Below are positions 23,601-35,175 of a DNA stretch of 64,000 nucleotides, piece by piece. Within the stretch, counting starts at the first letter, position 1; every line of letters begins with the position of its first letter. The translations under genes were made by a program, and so were the position numbers. The notes beneath the pieces were generated by a model. It had not been told where the DNA came from. It ran no database searches and worked only from the letters and a program-made list of their open reading frames with translations. Source of the DNA: Diaporthe sp. PMI_573 (lineage: Eukaryota > Ascomycota > Sordariomycetes > Diaporthales > Diaporthaceae); NCBI GenBank assembly GCA_021399435.1, contig JAJTUP010000016.1, positions 806,001 through 870,000 on the forward strand. Reading direction: 5' to 3'.

Positions 23601-26323
23601 TGCTCACTGGCCGGTATCATTTTGTCAAGGTCCCAGAGGAGCTTAAGGCTTGCACGCTTGAAGAAGGAGAGAGAGGCTCTCTGGGGTTGATTAAAAAGCT
23701 GGAGCAGCACCGGGCTGGCCTGGCCAGCACGTTGTTTTGGAAGGAGATGTCAGAACCCACCTTGGGTGCCGGCATGGTGAGGGTCAAAGTCATGGCTGTT
23801 GGGATGAACTTCAAGGTGAGAAGGATGCAATCATATGCGCCCTCAAGATCTATTTATCACAGTGGTATTCTGGAGTTGACACAAAAACAAACAGGATGTG
23901 CTTCTCTCAGTCGGAGTTGTCGCCGAGCCATCGGCTATAGGAAGAGGTCTGGGTTGCGAGTGTAGCGGTATCATCACGGAAATAGGACCCGGTGTGTCCA
24001 AGCACCGTGTGGGCGACCGCGTGATGGTGTGCTCCAGCGGATCATTCACTACAAGCATGGATGTCTCCGAGCACCTTTGCGTCACCGCTCCGGATAAATT
24101 GACCTTCGAGCACGCTGCCAGCATGCCGGTGGTGTACAGTACCGTCATATACTCTCTACTTGATGCTGCGAGACTGGGTGAAGGGATGGTGAGTATCCAG
24201 ATGTGGCCCGACGGAATGCGTATGATATGTGACCCACTGACAATGTGATCACACTCAGTCCGTTCTTATTCATTCAGCAGCTGGTGGAGTAGGCATCGCA
24301 GCCATCCAGATTGCTCAGATGGCTGGTGCTGAGGCAAGTTGAGCCTCCTCTCTGTGTGCTCTTGAGTAGACTCAAGCTAACAGCAACGGATTGCGTAGAT
24401 CTACTGCACGGTAGGCACTCAGGAGAAGATCGATTTTCTCACGGCAAACTTTGGGATCCCGCGCAACAATATCTTCAACTCCCGGGATGCCAGCTTCCTG
24501 CCCGGGGTCAAGCAGGCAACAGGAGGCAGAGGTGTGGACGTCGTTCTCAACGCTTTATCTGGTGAGCTCCTGCACGCCTCGTGGAACTGCGTCGCTGAGT
24601 GCGGTACATTCGTCGAGATCGGGCGCCGTGACTTCGTGGGCCAGGGGATGCTGGCGATGGAGGGATTCTTGTCGAACCGGACGTTCGTGGGCTTTGACCT
24701 GTCGCATCTCGGCGAGAAGCGGCCGCTTGTTACAGGGAGGTAAGCAAGAAGAATTCTCCATGTGTTTCTGAATTTCTTCTCAAGCACCTACCCAAACATT
24801 TACTCCGATGCTTTAATACTGACTTAAAAACTACGCAGCCTCTTGCGCCGCACGGTCGAGTTCTATCAACAGGGCCATATCAAACCGATCTCTCCCTTGA
24901 AGACGTTCAGTGCCTGCACGATATCGGAGCCGATCCGAAAAATGCAGAAAGGGGACCACATAGGGAAGCTGGTTGTGAGCATGCCACATGACCACGTTGA
25001 ACTGCCGTCGGAAACAGGATATGACGAGTTATGCCTCCGGAGCGATGGCGCATACCTCTTCGTGGGTGGACTGGGAGGGTTGGGCCGATCCATCACTACC
25101 TGGCTGGCCGAGAAAGGCGCGAGAAAATTGGTGTTCCTTTCACGCTCAGCCGGCCAAGTACCTGATGACGATCCGTTTGTCCGTGAACTGCAGAGTCTGG
25201 GTTGCACGGTCACCAGGGTGTCCGGAGACGTGACTATTTATGAAGACGTGGTGTGCGCCATAAAAGCGGCTGACGAACCTATCGTTGGTGTTTTGCAAGC
25301 ATCGATGGTTCTGCAGGTGAGTCTACACGAGGGCCATGTCCATCGATCAGTTCAGAAATCTAAAGAAACGTGCCACAGGACTCAAGCCTCGACGACATGT
25401 CATGGGCCCAATGGGCGGCAGCGTCCCGGCCAAAGATCCAGGGGACGTGGAACCTGCACAACGCCCTCCTCCAAGAGCAGGCAGACCGGCCGGTGGACCA
25501 CTTCCTCCTCTTTAGCTCCCTGGGCGCCATGACGGGCCAATGGGGCCAGGCAAACTACAACGCCGGAAACACCTTCCTGGATGCCTTCGTCTCGTACCGC
25601 CACTCGCTCGGCCTTGCCGCCAGCGTCGTGAACATCGGCGTCGTCGGGGACGTCGGCTACGTAAGTGAGAACCCATCCGTGCTGGACTCCCTCAGGGCCA
25701 CGGGCCAGTACATCATGAGGGAGCCAGAGCTGCTGGACTGCCTGGAGCTCGTGCTCAAGCGGTCGGGCCCAGCGGCGCCACAGCGAGACCGCGGCGAGAA
25801 ACAGCCAGCACAACCCGGGACCTTTCGCTTCGTGCAGACGTCGCAGCTCGGCACTGGCCTGCGCTCGCTGCTTCCCATCACAGCACCCAACAACAGGACA
25901 GTGTGGCGCAGAGACCCGCGCATGCTCGTCTACCGTAGCGTGGAGCAGCAGGGCGCAGGAGGCGCCGGCTCCAACTCAGCAGACCCCTCGTCATCAGCCG
26001 GGGAGGAGCTGAGCAAATTCCTCCGCGACATCGTGTCCGACATGGCGCTGCTGAGGTCCGGGGAGGCGGCAACCTTGCTCGCGCGCGAGGTCGGCAGGAC
26101 CCTGCTGGGGTTTATGATGCGGGCCGAGGGGGAGCTGGACCTCGACGCGTCCCTGGGGGCCGTTGGCATCGACTCGCTGGTCAGCATCGAGCTGAGGAAC
26201 TGGATACGGAGGAGGTTGGGCGCGGAGGTCTCGGTGCTTGAGATTGCGCGGGCGGAGAGCTTGGCCCGGCTGGGTGAGACCGTTCAGGGGAAGCTTATTG
26301 AGAAGTATCAGGCGAGACGGTAA
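17634..26323 (+). CDS. Highly reducing type I polyketide synthase (HR-PKS)
   Basis: Fifteen exons give 2521 aa: 17634-18208, 18283-18727, 18801-18869, 18929-19052, 19124-19236, 19300-19753, 19867-20331, 20462-22614, 22708-22804, 22878-23815, 23895-24188, 24259-24333, 24399-24739, 24839-25316, 25379-26323. Every phase matches. KS (about 28-450) has Cys199 in TACSS, His in [14 protein letters not shown] and [12 protein letters not shown] (about 545-870) has [10 protein letters not shown] and Ser640 in GHSSGE. DH (about 925-1230) has His953 ([12 protein letters not shown]) and Asp1123 (HPATLD). CMeT (about 1370-1570) has [10 protein letters not shown] at the SAM site. ER (about 1780-2085) has the NADPH loop [13 protein letters not shown] has VGGLGGLG near 2123 with Ser2254 and Tyr2267 (QANYNAG). 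ACP carries Ser2473 in GIDSL. There is no C-terminal thioesterase, so release needs a partner or an external nucleophile. The enzyme would make a methylated, largely reduced chain. The intron after 24333 has a GC donor. An alternative start is ATG at 17673. Confidence 0.97.
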
Positions 26324-26618
26324 TTGGATCTTGGATCAACGTCATCCGATGGGCAGAGAGTCACACACTCACCCATGTTCAAAGAGGCGCATCATGACAC
26401 TGCCCTATTATATAGAAAATAAATCATTATACTTTATTATTAGGTATAGATTAAGAAAGTTATAAATAAAGCATTCAGAATCCTACAGAACAGTCAGCTC
26501 TTCCTCTCTTGACATGTCGTACAAAGGATTCTATGGAACCTCTTTCTCTATCTCATCTGAATCGGTCTGGGAGGAAATGTGTTTGTCTTTCAAAAGTATC
26601 AACTATGTTGTAGTACTC
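26324..26618. terminator. Convergent 3' flanks of PKS and NLR-like gene
   Basis: The two stop codons are 295 bp apart. The first half is strongly AT-rich (TATATAGAAAATAAATC near 26,408 and AATAAA near 26,464), suited to poly(A)-site formation. This is inferred from composition only. Confidence 0.4.
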
Positions 26619-29600
26619 TCATGCTAGCCCAACAGCCGCTGGTGCCGGGTCTGGCGGCACTTCCTCATCAAATTCAGCCCTGGTGAGTCCCCTTTTAACA
26701 ACAGCAACTTCATGCCGTCTCACAACCAGAACATTTCCCCTGCTCGTAACCTCCAACATCAGGTCCCGGTGATTTTCCATACTCAGCCAGTCATTTGGAA
26801 GGAAGAAGTACCGCGCTATTCGTCGTAGGTGAGCTGTTTTGGATTCGATGGCGCTGATCCAGTTTCCCTCCTGCAGGAAAACCAGGCGCTCAGCCCCGCC
26901 GCTACCAAGGGTGCCTATCAACTGAACAGCCCTGGATGAGAGGTATTCATACGTCTTCAAGGGTTGAGCCCCCTGAGCCAAGGAGTCGGGGCCGAGATCA
27001 GCGGTGCTCCACATGACGAGCTTGGTCTGTGAGAGATGATGCCCTATGTCGCTATACATGACCGCGAGGGTCTTGCCGCCAAAGATAGGTATGATCGATC
27101 GGGGAAATATGCTCGAGGATATTCCGGCATCAAGGCTGATTCCGGCCTCGGGATCCAGAGGTTTGAGATCGAGCCAGTCAAAAGAATACGCTCTCGTTTG
27201 GGTGATCAGGAGCAGGCTGGCGCGGTTGAGAGGATGATTAACCCATCCCCGTGATCCTCGCTGTTGAGTGCTCCTACTAGCAATAGGATTTGGTGCTTCT
27301 TGGGAGAGACACCACAAGCTGTCGCTTTTGGTTGAGCAGATTAAGATACGGTCCAAGTCTGGTCGACACACGACCTGGCTGACAGCCGCGTCGACGCGAT
27401 GGTCGAACAAAACCTTCGATGCCACAATTGCACGACCTTGAGATGATAGTTTCTGGACTATCACTCTGCCACTAGCATCAACGCTGGTGATAGCATTGCT
27501 GCTGTGATGAAAGGAGAGAGACACGATGGCCACCCCGTTTGCATGGCTATAGAGCCTGCTGGTCTGGAGCCCAGAGTCGGCGTGGTAATGGTAGACTGCA
27601 CCGTCTTCTTTGCCGCAAAAGAATGCATCTCCGTTGTCGTGACACACTATCGAGGTAATCAAGACCGGTTCGCCACCAGCGGATGGGAGCTCTGGACCGG
27701 CCTCGCGTGGTGTTGACGCCTTACTGCTGGGTCCCGAGTGCGCATTTTGCCGGAGCAAGACCGTTGGCCCCCAAACACGGCACCGTGACCCCCTGATATC
27801 AAGCAGCTGCTGCCCATCTCCGCCGAAACACAATCCTTGGATACCAGCTTCGACCGCGGCTATGCGGTGGAGCGGCTGTAATGTCGAGAATTTCAGTAGA
27901 GTCACCGTGCCCGAAGGATCAGCACTCGCGAGCATTGACCCGTCCGGCGAGCAGGCGAGGATATGAGCAAAGGTGACGGTCCGATGCATGATGTCTCCAG
28001 ATACGGTGTCGAATAGGACGAGCTCACCATCAGTGTATGCCGCAGCCAACAAGTTCGCACTTGACCCATTCCCAAAAGTAAGACACCTGACGCCGGATGA
28101 CATATATTGCACCTGTGAGTCCCCACTTGCGCCTGATTCCCTGTTGTATATGTCGTAAAGAGCGTCGTTGTCAAGATCCCAAATGAGTATGTCCTGGCCC
28201 TTGTAGATGACAGCCAGAAGCTGTGCGTCCATCGTGAACGTCGCTATTATGGGGCGACGGTAAAGCCGCAATTGCGTCGCTTCCATGCCTTGTGTCCAAT
28301 TTTCCATCTCAAGGAGCCCACCCTCCTTCAAGTCCCATATCCGTAGGCAGTGATCCTTTGTGGCGGAGATGAGCTGCTCGTCGCGACTTGACAGCGCGAG
28401 AGCCATGCACTGCTGCGGAGCCTCAAAACGCCAGACATGTGTCTTGGAGTTTAGATCCCAAACCAATATTGTCTTTGAACCGGCAGAGACCAGGACAGAT
28501 TCCCGACTGCCAAACTGCAAGAGCTTCACTGGCTCCCCGTGGTCGAGCTTTGCCACCTCTTTATACAAGACGTGTTGCAGTATGAATATGAGTCCGCCGT
28601 AGCAACCAATAGCAAAGAGTCGTTTAGATGATGCAATGCACGAGTACTGCTCTTGGGAATTAGAGATGGTCGAAAGCTGGTCGCCCCATTCTTCCTCACC
28701 CAACCCAGATACAGTAATTCCGCGAGGCGGTGCCTTTTTTCTGAGAGCTGTTTCAGAAGGGCAGAAAGGGGGTATGATGTTGAACACTGAGGCTGGGTAT
28801 GCCACAAGACTGGGTCCAAATCTCATGACTAGGCGTAGGAGGTCATTGGCCCAGACTCTCAGCAAGGCGATATCACGCGTATCCCCAGAATCTGAGTGCT
28901 CACTCCCCTTGATGAATGAGCCAATGGCCTTCCCAGCCGCCACTAAGCGCTGCAAATCTGAATGTCTGGCTATGTATTCGATCCACGACAGAATATTTGG
29001 CGAATCGAAGAACTTCGCCACTGCTGATACAACCTGTGTATCTGTCCAAGACAGACGGAACAGGTGCTCGAACCACAACTCGCAGGCGTATTTGACGAAT
29101 AGGGAGCGGTCTGTGAAGTTCTCTGTGACCTTGACTCGGCGACGGTGAGTACTTCTCATCTCGTCCGAAGTGAGAAAGCTCAAACATGTTAGCAGAAGTC
29201 GGCGATGGCCCCTCCTTTCCTCAATGTGGAACTCGGAGTCAACGGCTGCGTGGAGGAGAAAGTCTCGCGCCGTTTGATGTACCATCTGCACATATGATTG
29301 GGCGTCGACATAGACCAGATGTCCGCAAATCGACCGGATGGAAGCCTCAATATTTTCGATCGAGTCCTGCAGGTCTAGTCTGACGGCCTCGTCGAGCTCC
29401 ATGGTTTTCAAAGGTCTAGTTGCGCACACGGTCCAGGTAATAATTGCCTTGGCAAGGGCCTTGCCCTGCACCTGCGCAGACATCGTGTCGACGATTCGTC
29501 CAAATAGCTCGTTCATATCGGATGGTACCTCGTCAAGGATTCTTTCCACATCTCTTGAGGTGTGCGCATCCTTCAATTCGTCAAATACAAGGCTTACCCA

Positions 29601-31483
29601 GAGAAAGCAACCTTGAGACTTTTCCAGGATCCTCTGAACCATTTGATGTCGGCTTCTGTCACTTGTAGATGGGAGATTGTCCATGTTGGCGTCAAGGTAC
29701 AACGCAATGTCAGACCGAGTGTCCTCTTCTCGAATCTTTTCAGTGATAACCTGTATGTTAGACACTCCAAGTCTCTGGCGAACTTTGGGAGAGTTTCGAG
29801 AAGTCCAGAAAATCCGTATCGAGGACGTCTCGCCGGCTTTATGAAGTAATTGTACCAAATCTGCTTCGGCTGAGCACTCGTCCAACGCATCGACGATCCA
29901 GAAGTGGGTTTTTCTGGACCCTTCCCGCAGCAGACCTTCAACAAAGAGCTTCCTCCATATTGTGCGGTAATTGCTTTGGCTTAGTTGCTCGTCTTTTTCG
30001 TATACGTCGAGGCAAGTCCGCATCAGTTCGGGATCCTGAACAGCCATCTGCCAAGCCATAGAGAGCAAGAAGGATGCAATGTCTGACTTTGTTTGGTTCC
30101 CGTACTGGAAGAAGTGGCAGCTGCATGGCAACTGTAGCTTCCTCAGGTACGTGATGATCACTCCGCTCAAAATGGTCTTTCCCGTGCCTGGCTTGGCCGT
30201 GATGCAGTAGATTGGAGCAGTCCCATGATGAAGCCAGTCCTGGAAGTTCTCCCTGTCAAGAAGCCACTCACAAGACCCACTCATCCTCTGTGAGACGACA
30301 CCGAATATCTCGTCTTCAGGGCCTTCGTCAACCCCCATGACCACGTTCAGTCGGCGCCTTAGCTCCTTGGTAAACTGCTCGTCCAACAGAGAGGAGCGAG
30401 CCCGGATCATCTCCAGGACCGACGCAATTGCGTTTCGAACCGTGCGGTAATTGGAATCTGCGGTGGACTCGTATTTACAAACTTGACGATGATTTGCGTT
30501 CAGGTAGACTCGGCGTTCGTTGGCGAACCCCAGCACGGCGGACTCCTTTGAAACAATACGGACCTTCTTCACCCCTAGGCTCATAGGGAGGGTTTCATAG
30601 AAGGAGAAAAGTTGGACGTCCCCACAGTGCTGAGGAAACTCGTCGTTCAGGTTTTGGATGGTAAGTGACTGGCGGTGGAGGTCGCTAAGGAAGGGCCTGT
30701 TGCCGCTGCTCAGACTCAGCAAGCGAGAAAGCGTCTGCGCTAGGTCCGCGCCTCTGTGAGGCGTGGCGAGAAAGAACATGGCTTCTATACTGGCAGCCAG
30801 TGATCGATACTCGTGTCTCGTGCGAGCCAAGATGAGCGCTCGTTTAATGACAAGACCACCCATGCTGTGAGCCACGAAAACGATCGGTGTCTGTGACGGA
30901 GTAAGTCTTTCATACGCCCATGACACATGTTTCACGAAGTGCCCTCAACTTGGATGGAACTCCGCCATGGAAGCCTCCAGAGGATCACGGAGGACCTCAG
31001 AGGTGGGAGTGGAGCAGAGAAGGCTCTGAGAGGACACGCGGTTGACAAACATACCTTTTCAGTCCGCGAAATGTGCGGACAGTCGAGAATAGATACCAGT
31101 AGAGCATTGGCGAAGTCGTGCACACTCAGTATACTCTCTTTTCCCCAGTTCGAATCGTATCCAAAACTGTGAATCCTGACATCCTGAAAGCCATCATCAT
31201 GTGGCAGCCACTCCAGCGGCCAGTAGAGCGCTGGATCACCCGAATGCGTCCATGTGCTTCTCGATCCACCCCCGAGCCCATGGACAAATATCAAGTCGGC
31301 TATGGGGCTTGCACATGGTGGCACATACAAAGCGTTGAGCCCAAAATCACCCTTTGCTTGCCCTGCTGCTGCACTGGAACTGGAGGCAGAACTTGCTGTG
31401 GTATCAGATCGGTTCGTGAGCCTTGACAACTTTTGGGAGAGGTGACTGAGGCCGCTGGAAGATGAAGTATCATCAGTCTCCAT
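26619..31483 (-). CDS. Hydrolase-NACHT-WD40 protein (fungal NLR-like)
   Basis: Two exons (31055-31483 and 26619-30890, 164-bp intron, phase 0) encode 1566 aa. After a Ser-rich N-terminus comes an alpha/beta-hydrolase-like domain: LIFVHGLGGGSRSTW (oxyanion region), the nucleophile elbow at Ser152 in FVAHSMGGLV, and FLATPHRGAD. A NACHT NTPase follows, with P-loop AKPGTGKT at about 375-382 and Walker B FWIVDALDEC at about 472. The C-terminal half is WD40-like; ILVWDLNSK, LRIWDLKEG and ILIWDLDND mark blades. Such SesB-like/NACHT/WD40 proteins are fungal STAND receptors, several of which control heterokaryon incompatibility. The nucleophile elbow is AHSMG rather than the common GHSMG. The repeats are divergent, not near-identical, so this copy does not look like a fast-evolving HET-type array. 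The first exon starts at ATG 31483; the frame upstream opens only with GTG. Confidence 0.9.
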
Positions 31484-32010
31484 GTTCCCAGTTGGTCGCG
31501 GTGTCTGGCAGCGCAGGCAACGCAGGCAACATGCCACGGGGCCCACGTCGGCTTGGATCTCTGCCGAGTTGAGACGGGATTGTTTGCGTGCGGTTGGGGA
31601 AATCAGGCTCCGGCGGAGTTGGATATCTGCAGTCTAGCGCGGGCTGCGGCTCTTTGCGCGCGTAATCAAACCCCCTCAGAGGATTGTCAGGCCCGGTGAC
31701 CCGTTCAGCTCATGCACACCCCTGGGCCTGTGTCCCGCAGGAACCACTCGGAGTCCATTCTTTCTTTTTACCGCGTGGGGGCCACCGGCCGAAATAGCAT
31801 ATTCTGGAGGAAGCAGTGCGACCACTCGCCGATGGATGCTGACCACTGGTTGGCCGAAACGCCGTGTGCTTGCACTTGGCGCGAACATGTGTGTGATGGA
31901 GAGGGGTAGTGTGAACAAGCTGTTGCACTGCACTGCACACTTTCCAGTCCCTTGCCTCAACCTCTGTGAAGTCTGGACACCGCCACATTCCCAGCGGTCC
32001 AGAGGTCAAC
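31484..32010. promoter_or_regulatory. Divergent promoter region, NLR-like / ketosamine kinase
   Basis: This 527-bp region lies between two genes that point away from each other and must hold both promoters. A 23-bp purine/pyrimidine-balanced leader precedes the plus-strand ATG at 32011 (context TCAACATGG). No TATA box is obvious. Confidence 0.5.
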
Positions 32011-33473
32011 ATGGCACTGGTTGACAAGGTCCTCCATGTGATGACACCGGCGGAATGGGGCAAGCCAATTGATGTCGATGAGAAATGGATTGCCTTTGTC
32101 GATGATAATGTGAAGGCCAGTACGTGTTCTGTGACACTGTTTGCTCCGGCCAGAGGCATTCGCTAAGCTAAAGACTCACGGCAGCGCTTCCACCGGGCAG
32201 CGAGGTGGAGGATATTGTGCACCATGGAGCAAGCTACTGGACCAGAACGGCTGAGATCTCGTCGCGAGCAGAGGATGGATCTCCTAAGTCGTACTTCCTG
32301 AAGGTACCAAACTAGACTTCGCAAAGAAGCCAGACTGACTGGCGGTATGCACTACCTTTACTGATGTGAGGCTGTCCCACCCAGGTCTCGGAGGGCGACA
32401 ATGGACGAAACATGACAGCAGGCGAATATGCTTCCATGAAGGCAATGTACAACACACTGCCTGAATTCGTGCCGGAGCCTGTCGGCTGCGGATCATATGC
32501 ATCCAATCCAGACATCCACTTCTTCATATGTGAGCTGGTCAATATGACGGACGAGATCCCAGAGATCCAGGCGTTCGTCCGATTACTCGCGGAGCTACAC
32601 ACCAAGGGCATATCTCCAAATGGCAAGTATGGCTTCGAGGTGCCCACTTACAAAGGGACCATCCCCCAGTACACGAACTGGCATGATACCTGGGAAGAGG
32701 CTTTCCACCACTCGATGAAATGGTTCGTCTATACCGAGGAGAAATCGCAGGGGCCAGATGAGGAGATGCGAGAGCTTTGTAGCGGTCTCTTCGAGAAAGT
32801 GATCCCCCGCCTGCTTCGACCACTGGAGACCGGAGGCAGGCAGATCCAGCCCCGGCTGATTCACGGCGACTTGTGGTCAGGGAACACCTCAACCAACATC
32901 GACACGAACACGCCGGTCGTGTACGATGGGGCCTGCCTATATGCGCATAGCGAAAGTACGTTCCTTGCCCACGGGTTGCCAGCCAAGTGCAAGAAGCTAA
33001 CCAAACCTCTATCTCGAAGTGGAGATGGCTGCTTGGCGTCCAATACGCCACAAGATCGGAAGGCAATATATGAAGGCGTACTTCGATTACTTCCCCATAT
33101 CTGCACCAGAGGAAGACCAAGACGACCGCAATCTCCTTTACTACCTGTAAGCATGTCCAAGCCTGGCAGCAGCATGCTACGTTCTGACACACGACCAGTC
33201 GATGGGACCTGAAAAGTTCGGCGCTTTTCTCGGGCAACTTGCGGTACAGAAATATGTATGTATAATAGCTAATCTCTTGATCTTGTTTGCGGAGACACAA
33301 CAACCAGAACTGACCTGACTTTGGAAAGGGCCAAAGAGACGATGCGAACGCTGATTGCCAAATACCCCGATGGATACGAGGGCTGGGCCAAGGAAAAAGG
33401 AGAAGAGCCTGTTCTACGCGAGTACTCGCCCACCTCGTATGAATTCTTGAGCAACTTTGGCCCCAAGAACTGA
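32011..33473 (+). CDS. Fructosamine/ketosamine 3-kinase family protein
   Basis: Six exons (32011-32119, 32185-32303, 32385-32955, 33020-33146, 33199-33255, 33329-33473) give 375 aa, with all phases consistent. The fold is APH/protein-kinase-like. The catalytic loop LIHGDLWSGN has Asp238 as the presumed base. It is followed by VVYDGACLYAHSEMEMA, where the Asp of the metal-binding motif and the Tyr-x-x-x-Glu pattern match the fructosamine-kinase family (PF03881). These kinases phosphorylate C3 of ketosamines (Amadori products on lysine), which then decompose and free the amine. Many non-vertebrate members prefer ribulosamines or erythrulosamines. The usual family length is about 300 aa; the extra residues are mainly N-terminal. 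The gene stops 21 bp before the stop codon of the converging phosphatase gene. Confidence 0.88.
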
Positions 33474-33494
33474 ACAGCGCCTTGGGATGGCGTT

Positions 33495-34449
33495 TTAGTC
33501 CGTGGTCGGGAAGGCCATACCAATCAACACCGAAGGTTCTGCGAGGTTGTGGTGCGCATAGCTGAGGACGCCAATGGCACCAGGCTCCATCATCATGGTG
33601 AAAGGAAATGCCATTTCCCACTCCTTTAGAAAACAGATTCAGTTCCGCATCTGGCTTTAGCATTTGGGCCTGAGAACCACTTACCAGCCACCTTTTGGTG
33701 AATGCACGAAGAATGTGACCATGAGCAACTATGAGGACGTCAGGGGCTGGGCCACCGTGCATGAACGGCTCCTGAATCTTCTTGATGTTGCCGATGAGCC
33801 GATCGAGCCTTTCCTGTACTTGGCTTGGGGACCTGAGACGTTGGGTCAGTAGAGTGCCATGCGCGTATCTTGGGTAGCCGAATGGGTGCTCACTCTCCTC
33901 CGGGACATCCCATCGTCCAAATATCCCACTTGGGTAGACCCTTCTCGGCTCGCTGAGCCTTGATCTCAGCCGGAGTGATGCCCTCTTTCGCGAAAGCATG
34001 TCAGCTTGCCCTGCATTCCACGGCAGATACAAGGAAACGACGGACCGTAGGTTCCATAGTCCCACTCAGTGATGTCGTCCGTAATGCTGAGTTTTCCCTC
34101 GGACTCCACAGCCGCTTTCGCGTCCTCCCCGAGAAGGAGATCGAGCGTCTTGACGGCTCGTTGACGCGGAGAGCAAAAGACATGCGCAAGTTTGGCAGGA
34201 TCGATCAGCTTGCCCCGCCCAACGAGCTTCTCGCCGGTGCCCTTGCTCTGCTTCTCGCCGTTTTCGGTCAACGGGATATCCGCGTTTCCCGTGCATTGCC
34301 CAGATATCGTCCACTCCGTCTCTCCTATCAATCAAGCACAGGAAGGGACAGGTCAGCGAATCATTGCTGGGGGACATCTCGAGGTTTGACCTTGTCTTAC
34401 CGTGGCGGGCGATGAAGACCCTCGGCGTGGTTGCGTTTGCGTCTGACAT
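33495..34449 (-). CDS. Histidine phosphatase, SHB17-like
   Basis: Five exons (34401-34449, 34046-34324, 33894-33984, 33685-33832, 33495-33623) give 231 aa with matching phases; one donor is GTCCGT, a weak but valid GT site. The N-terminus carries ARHGETEWTISGQ (phospho-acceptor His16), then CTGNADIPLTENGE and FCSPRQRAVKT. The ITEWDYGTYEG block has the acid Glu, IVAHGHILR the second His, and IGVLSYAHHN lies near the C-terminus. This order and the last motif fit yeast Shb17, the sedoheptulose-1,7-bisphosphatase of riboneogenesis, better than cofactor-dependent phosphoglycerate mutases. It is probably cytosolic. A TATAAAAT box lies 103 bp upstream of the ATG. The exact substrate cannot be read from the sequence. 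The neighbouring ketosamine kinase raises the possibility of a sugar-phosphate role beyond SBP. Confidence 0.87.
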
Positions 34450-35175
34450 CTTGAGGGCACAGCTTCGGGGTTCGGCTCCAGTGTGTTGGTTGAAATCGTC
34501 AAAGATCCTTAGGAGGTTGCACTGCGAAGAAGAAAAAGGGGAGACAGCCTGATTTTATAGTTAGGGAGCAAGTGCACATGCATGTGGGGTGCAGCCTACC
34601 TGCAGGTCGCCGGACCTTCAGCCCAGATCCCGACCACCCCCCACACCTGGAGTCACACACTCCTTCCCGTCACGTCGTCACAACCGAAAAATCGCTCAGC
34701 AAGGAAAAAGACAAGAAAGCATAGCCATAATGGAAGATAACGTCCTAGGTGTGGAAATGGTCGCTTATTTGGAAGTACGCACACACGGCTGAACGGCATG
34801 ATTAATGTCGCTGTAATAACTGAGGCCTGTTCTTTTACCATCACGCTAAAGGTGCGGGCATGGCGGCCGCTTTGCTTATAAACGATCTGTCGCTTATCAA
34901 AGAATATGATCCTTCAAGCTGTGTAGGCAAATATCAACATATTAAGAAAGCAAGGCATTCAGATTGGCAGATTGGAGAACAAAGATCGCAGCATCATTTA
35001 ATATATAATGTCAAGAGACATCTTCTCTACTGTTGTGTACGAGCCACCTCGAACGGAGTTCTTAAATAGGGTAAAGATTCCGAATCGGCCTGAAGGATAT
35101 CTTTAATGTTTCCAGCTGATTCGCTCTCTTATTTAAGGTCAGAATTCTAGTGCAAAGTCTCCACAAACATTTATC
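34450..35175. promoter_or_regulatory. Divergent promoter region, phosphatase / SDR
   Basis: This 726-bp region carries the promoters of the minus-strand phosphatase and the plus-strand SDR. The phosphatase side has a TATA box (34552-34559). The SDR side is AT-rich from 34,860 to 35,150, with TTATTTAAGG about 40 bp before the SDR start. Confidence 0.5.
34552..34559 (-). promoter_or_regulatory. TATA box of the SHB17-like gene
   Basis: TATAAAAT on the minus strand, 103 bp upstream of the ATG at 34449, is a typical distance for a fungal core promoter with a short leader. Confidence 0.5.

Noticed and set aside
30891..30935. Upstream extension of the NLR-like second exon starting at an in-frame GTG
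   Set aside because: A phase-0 acceptor at 30891-30892 joins it to the hydrolase N-terminus and gives the expected continuous motif order, so the extension is intronic.
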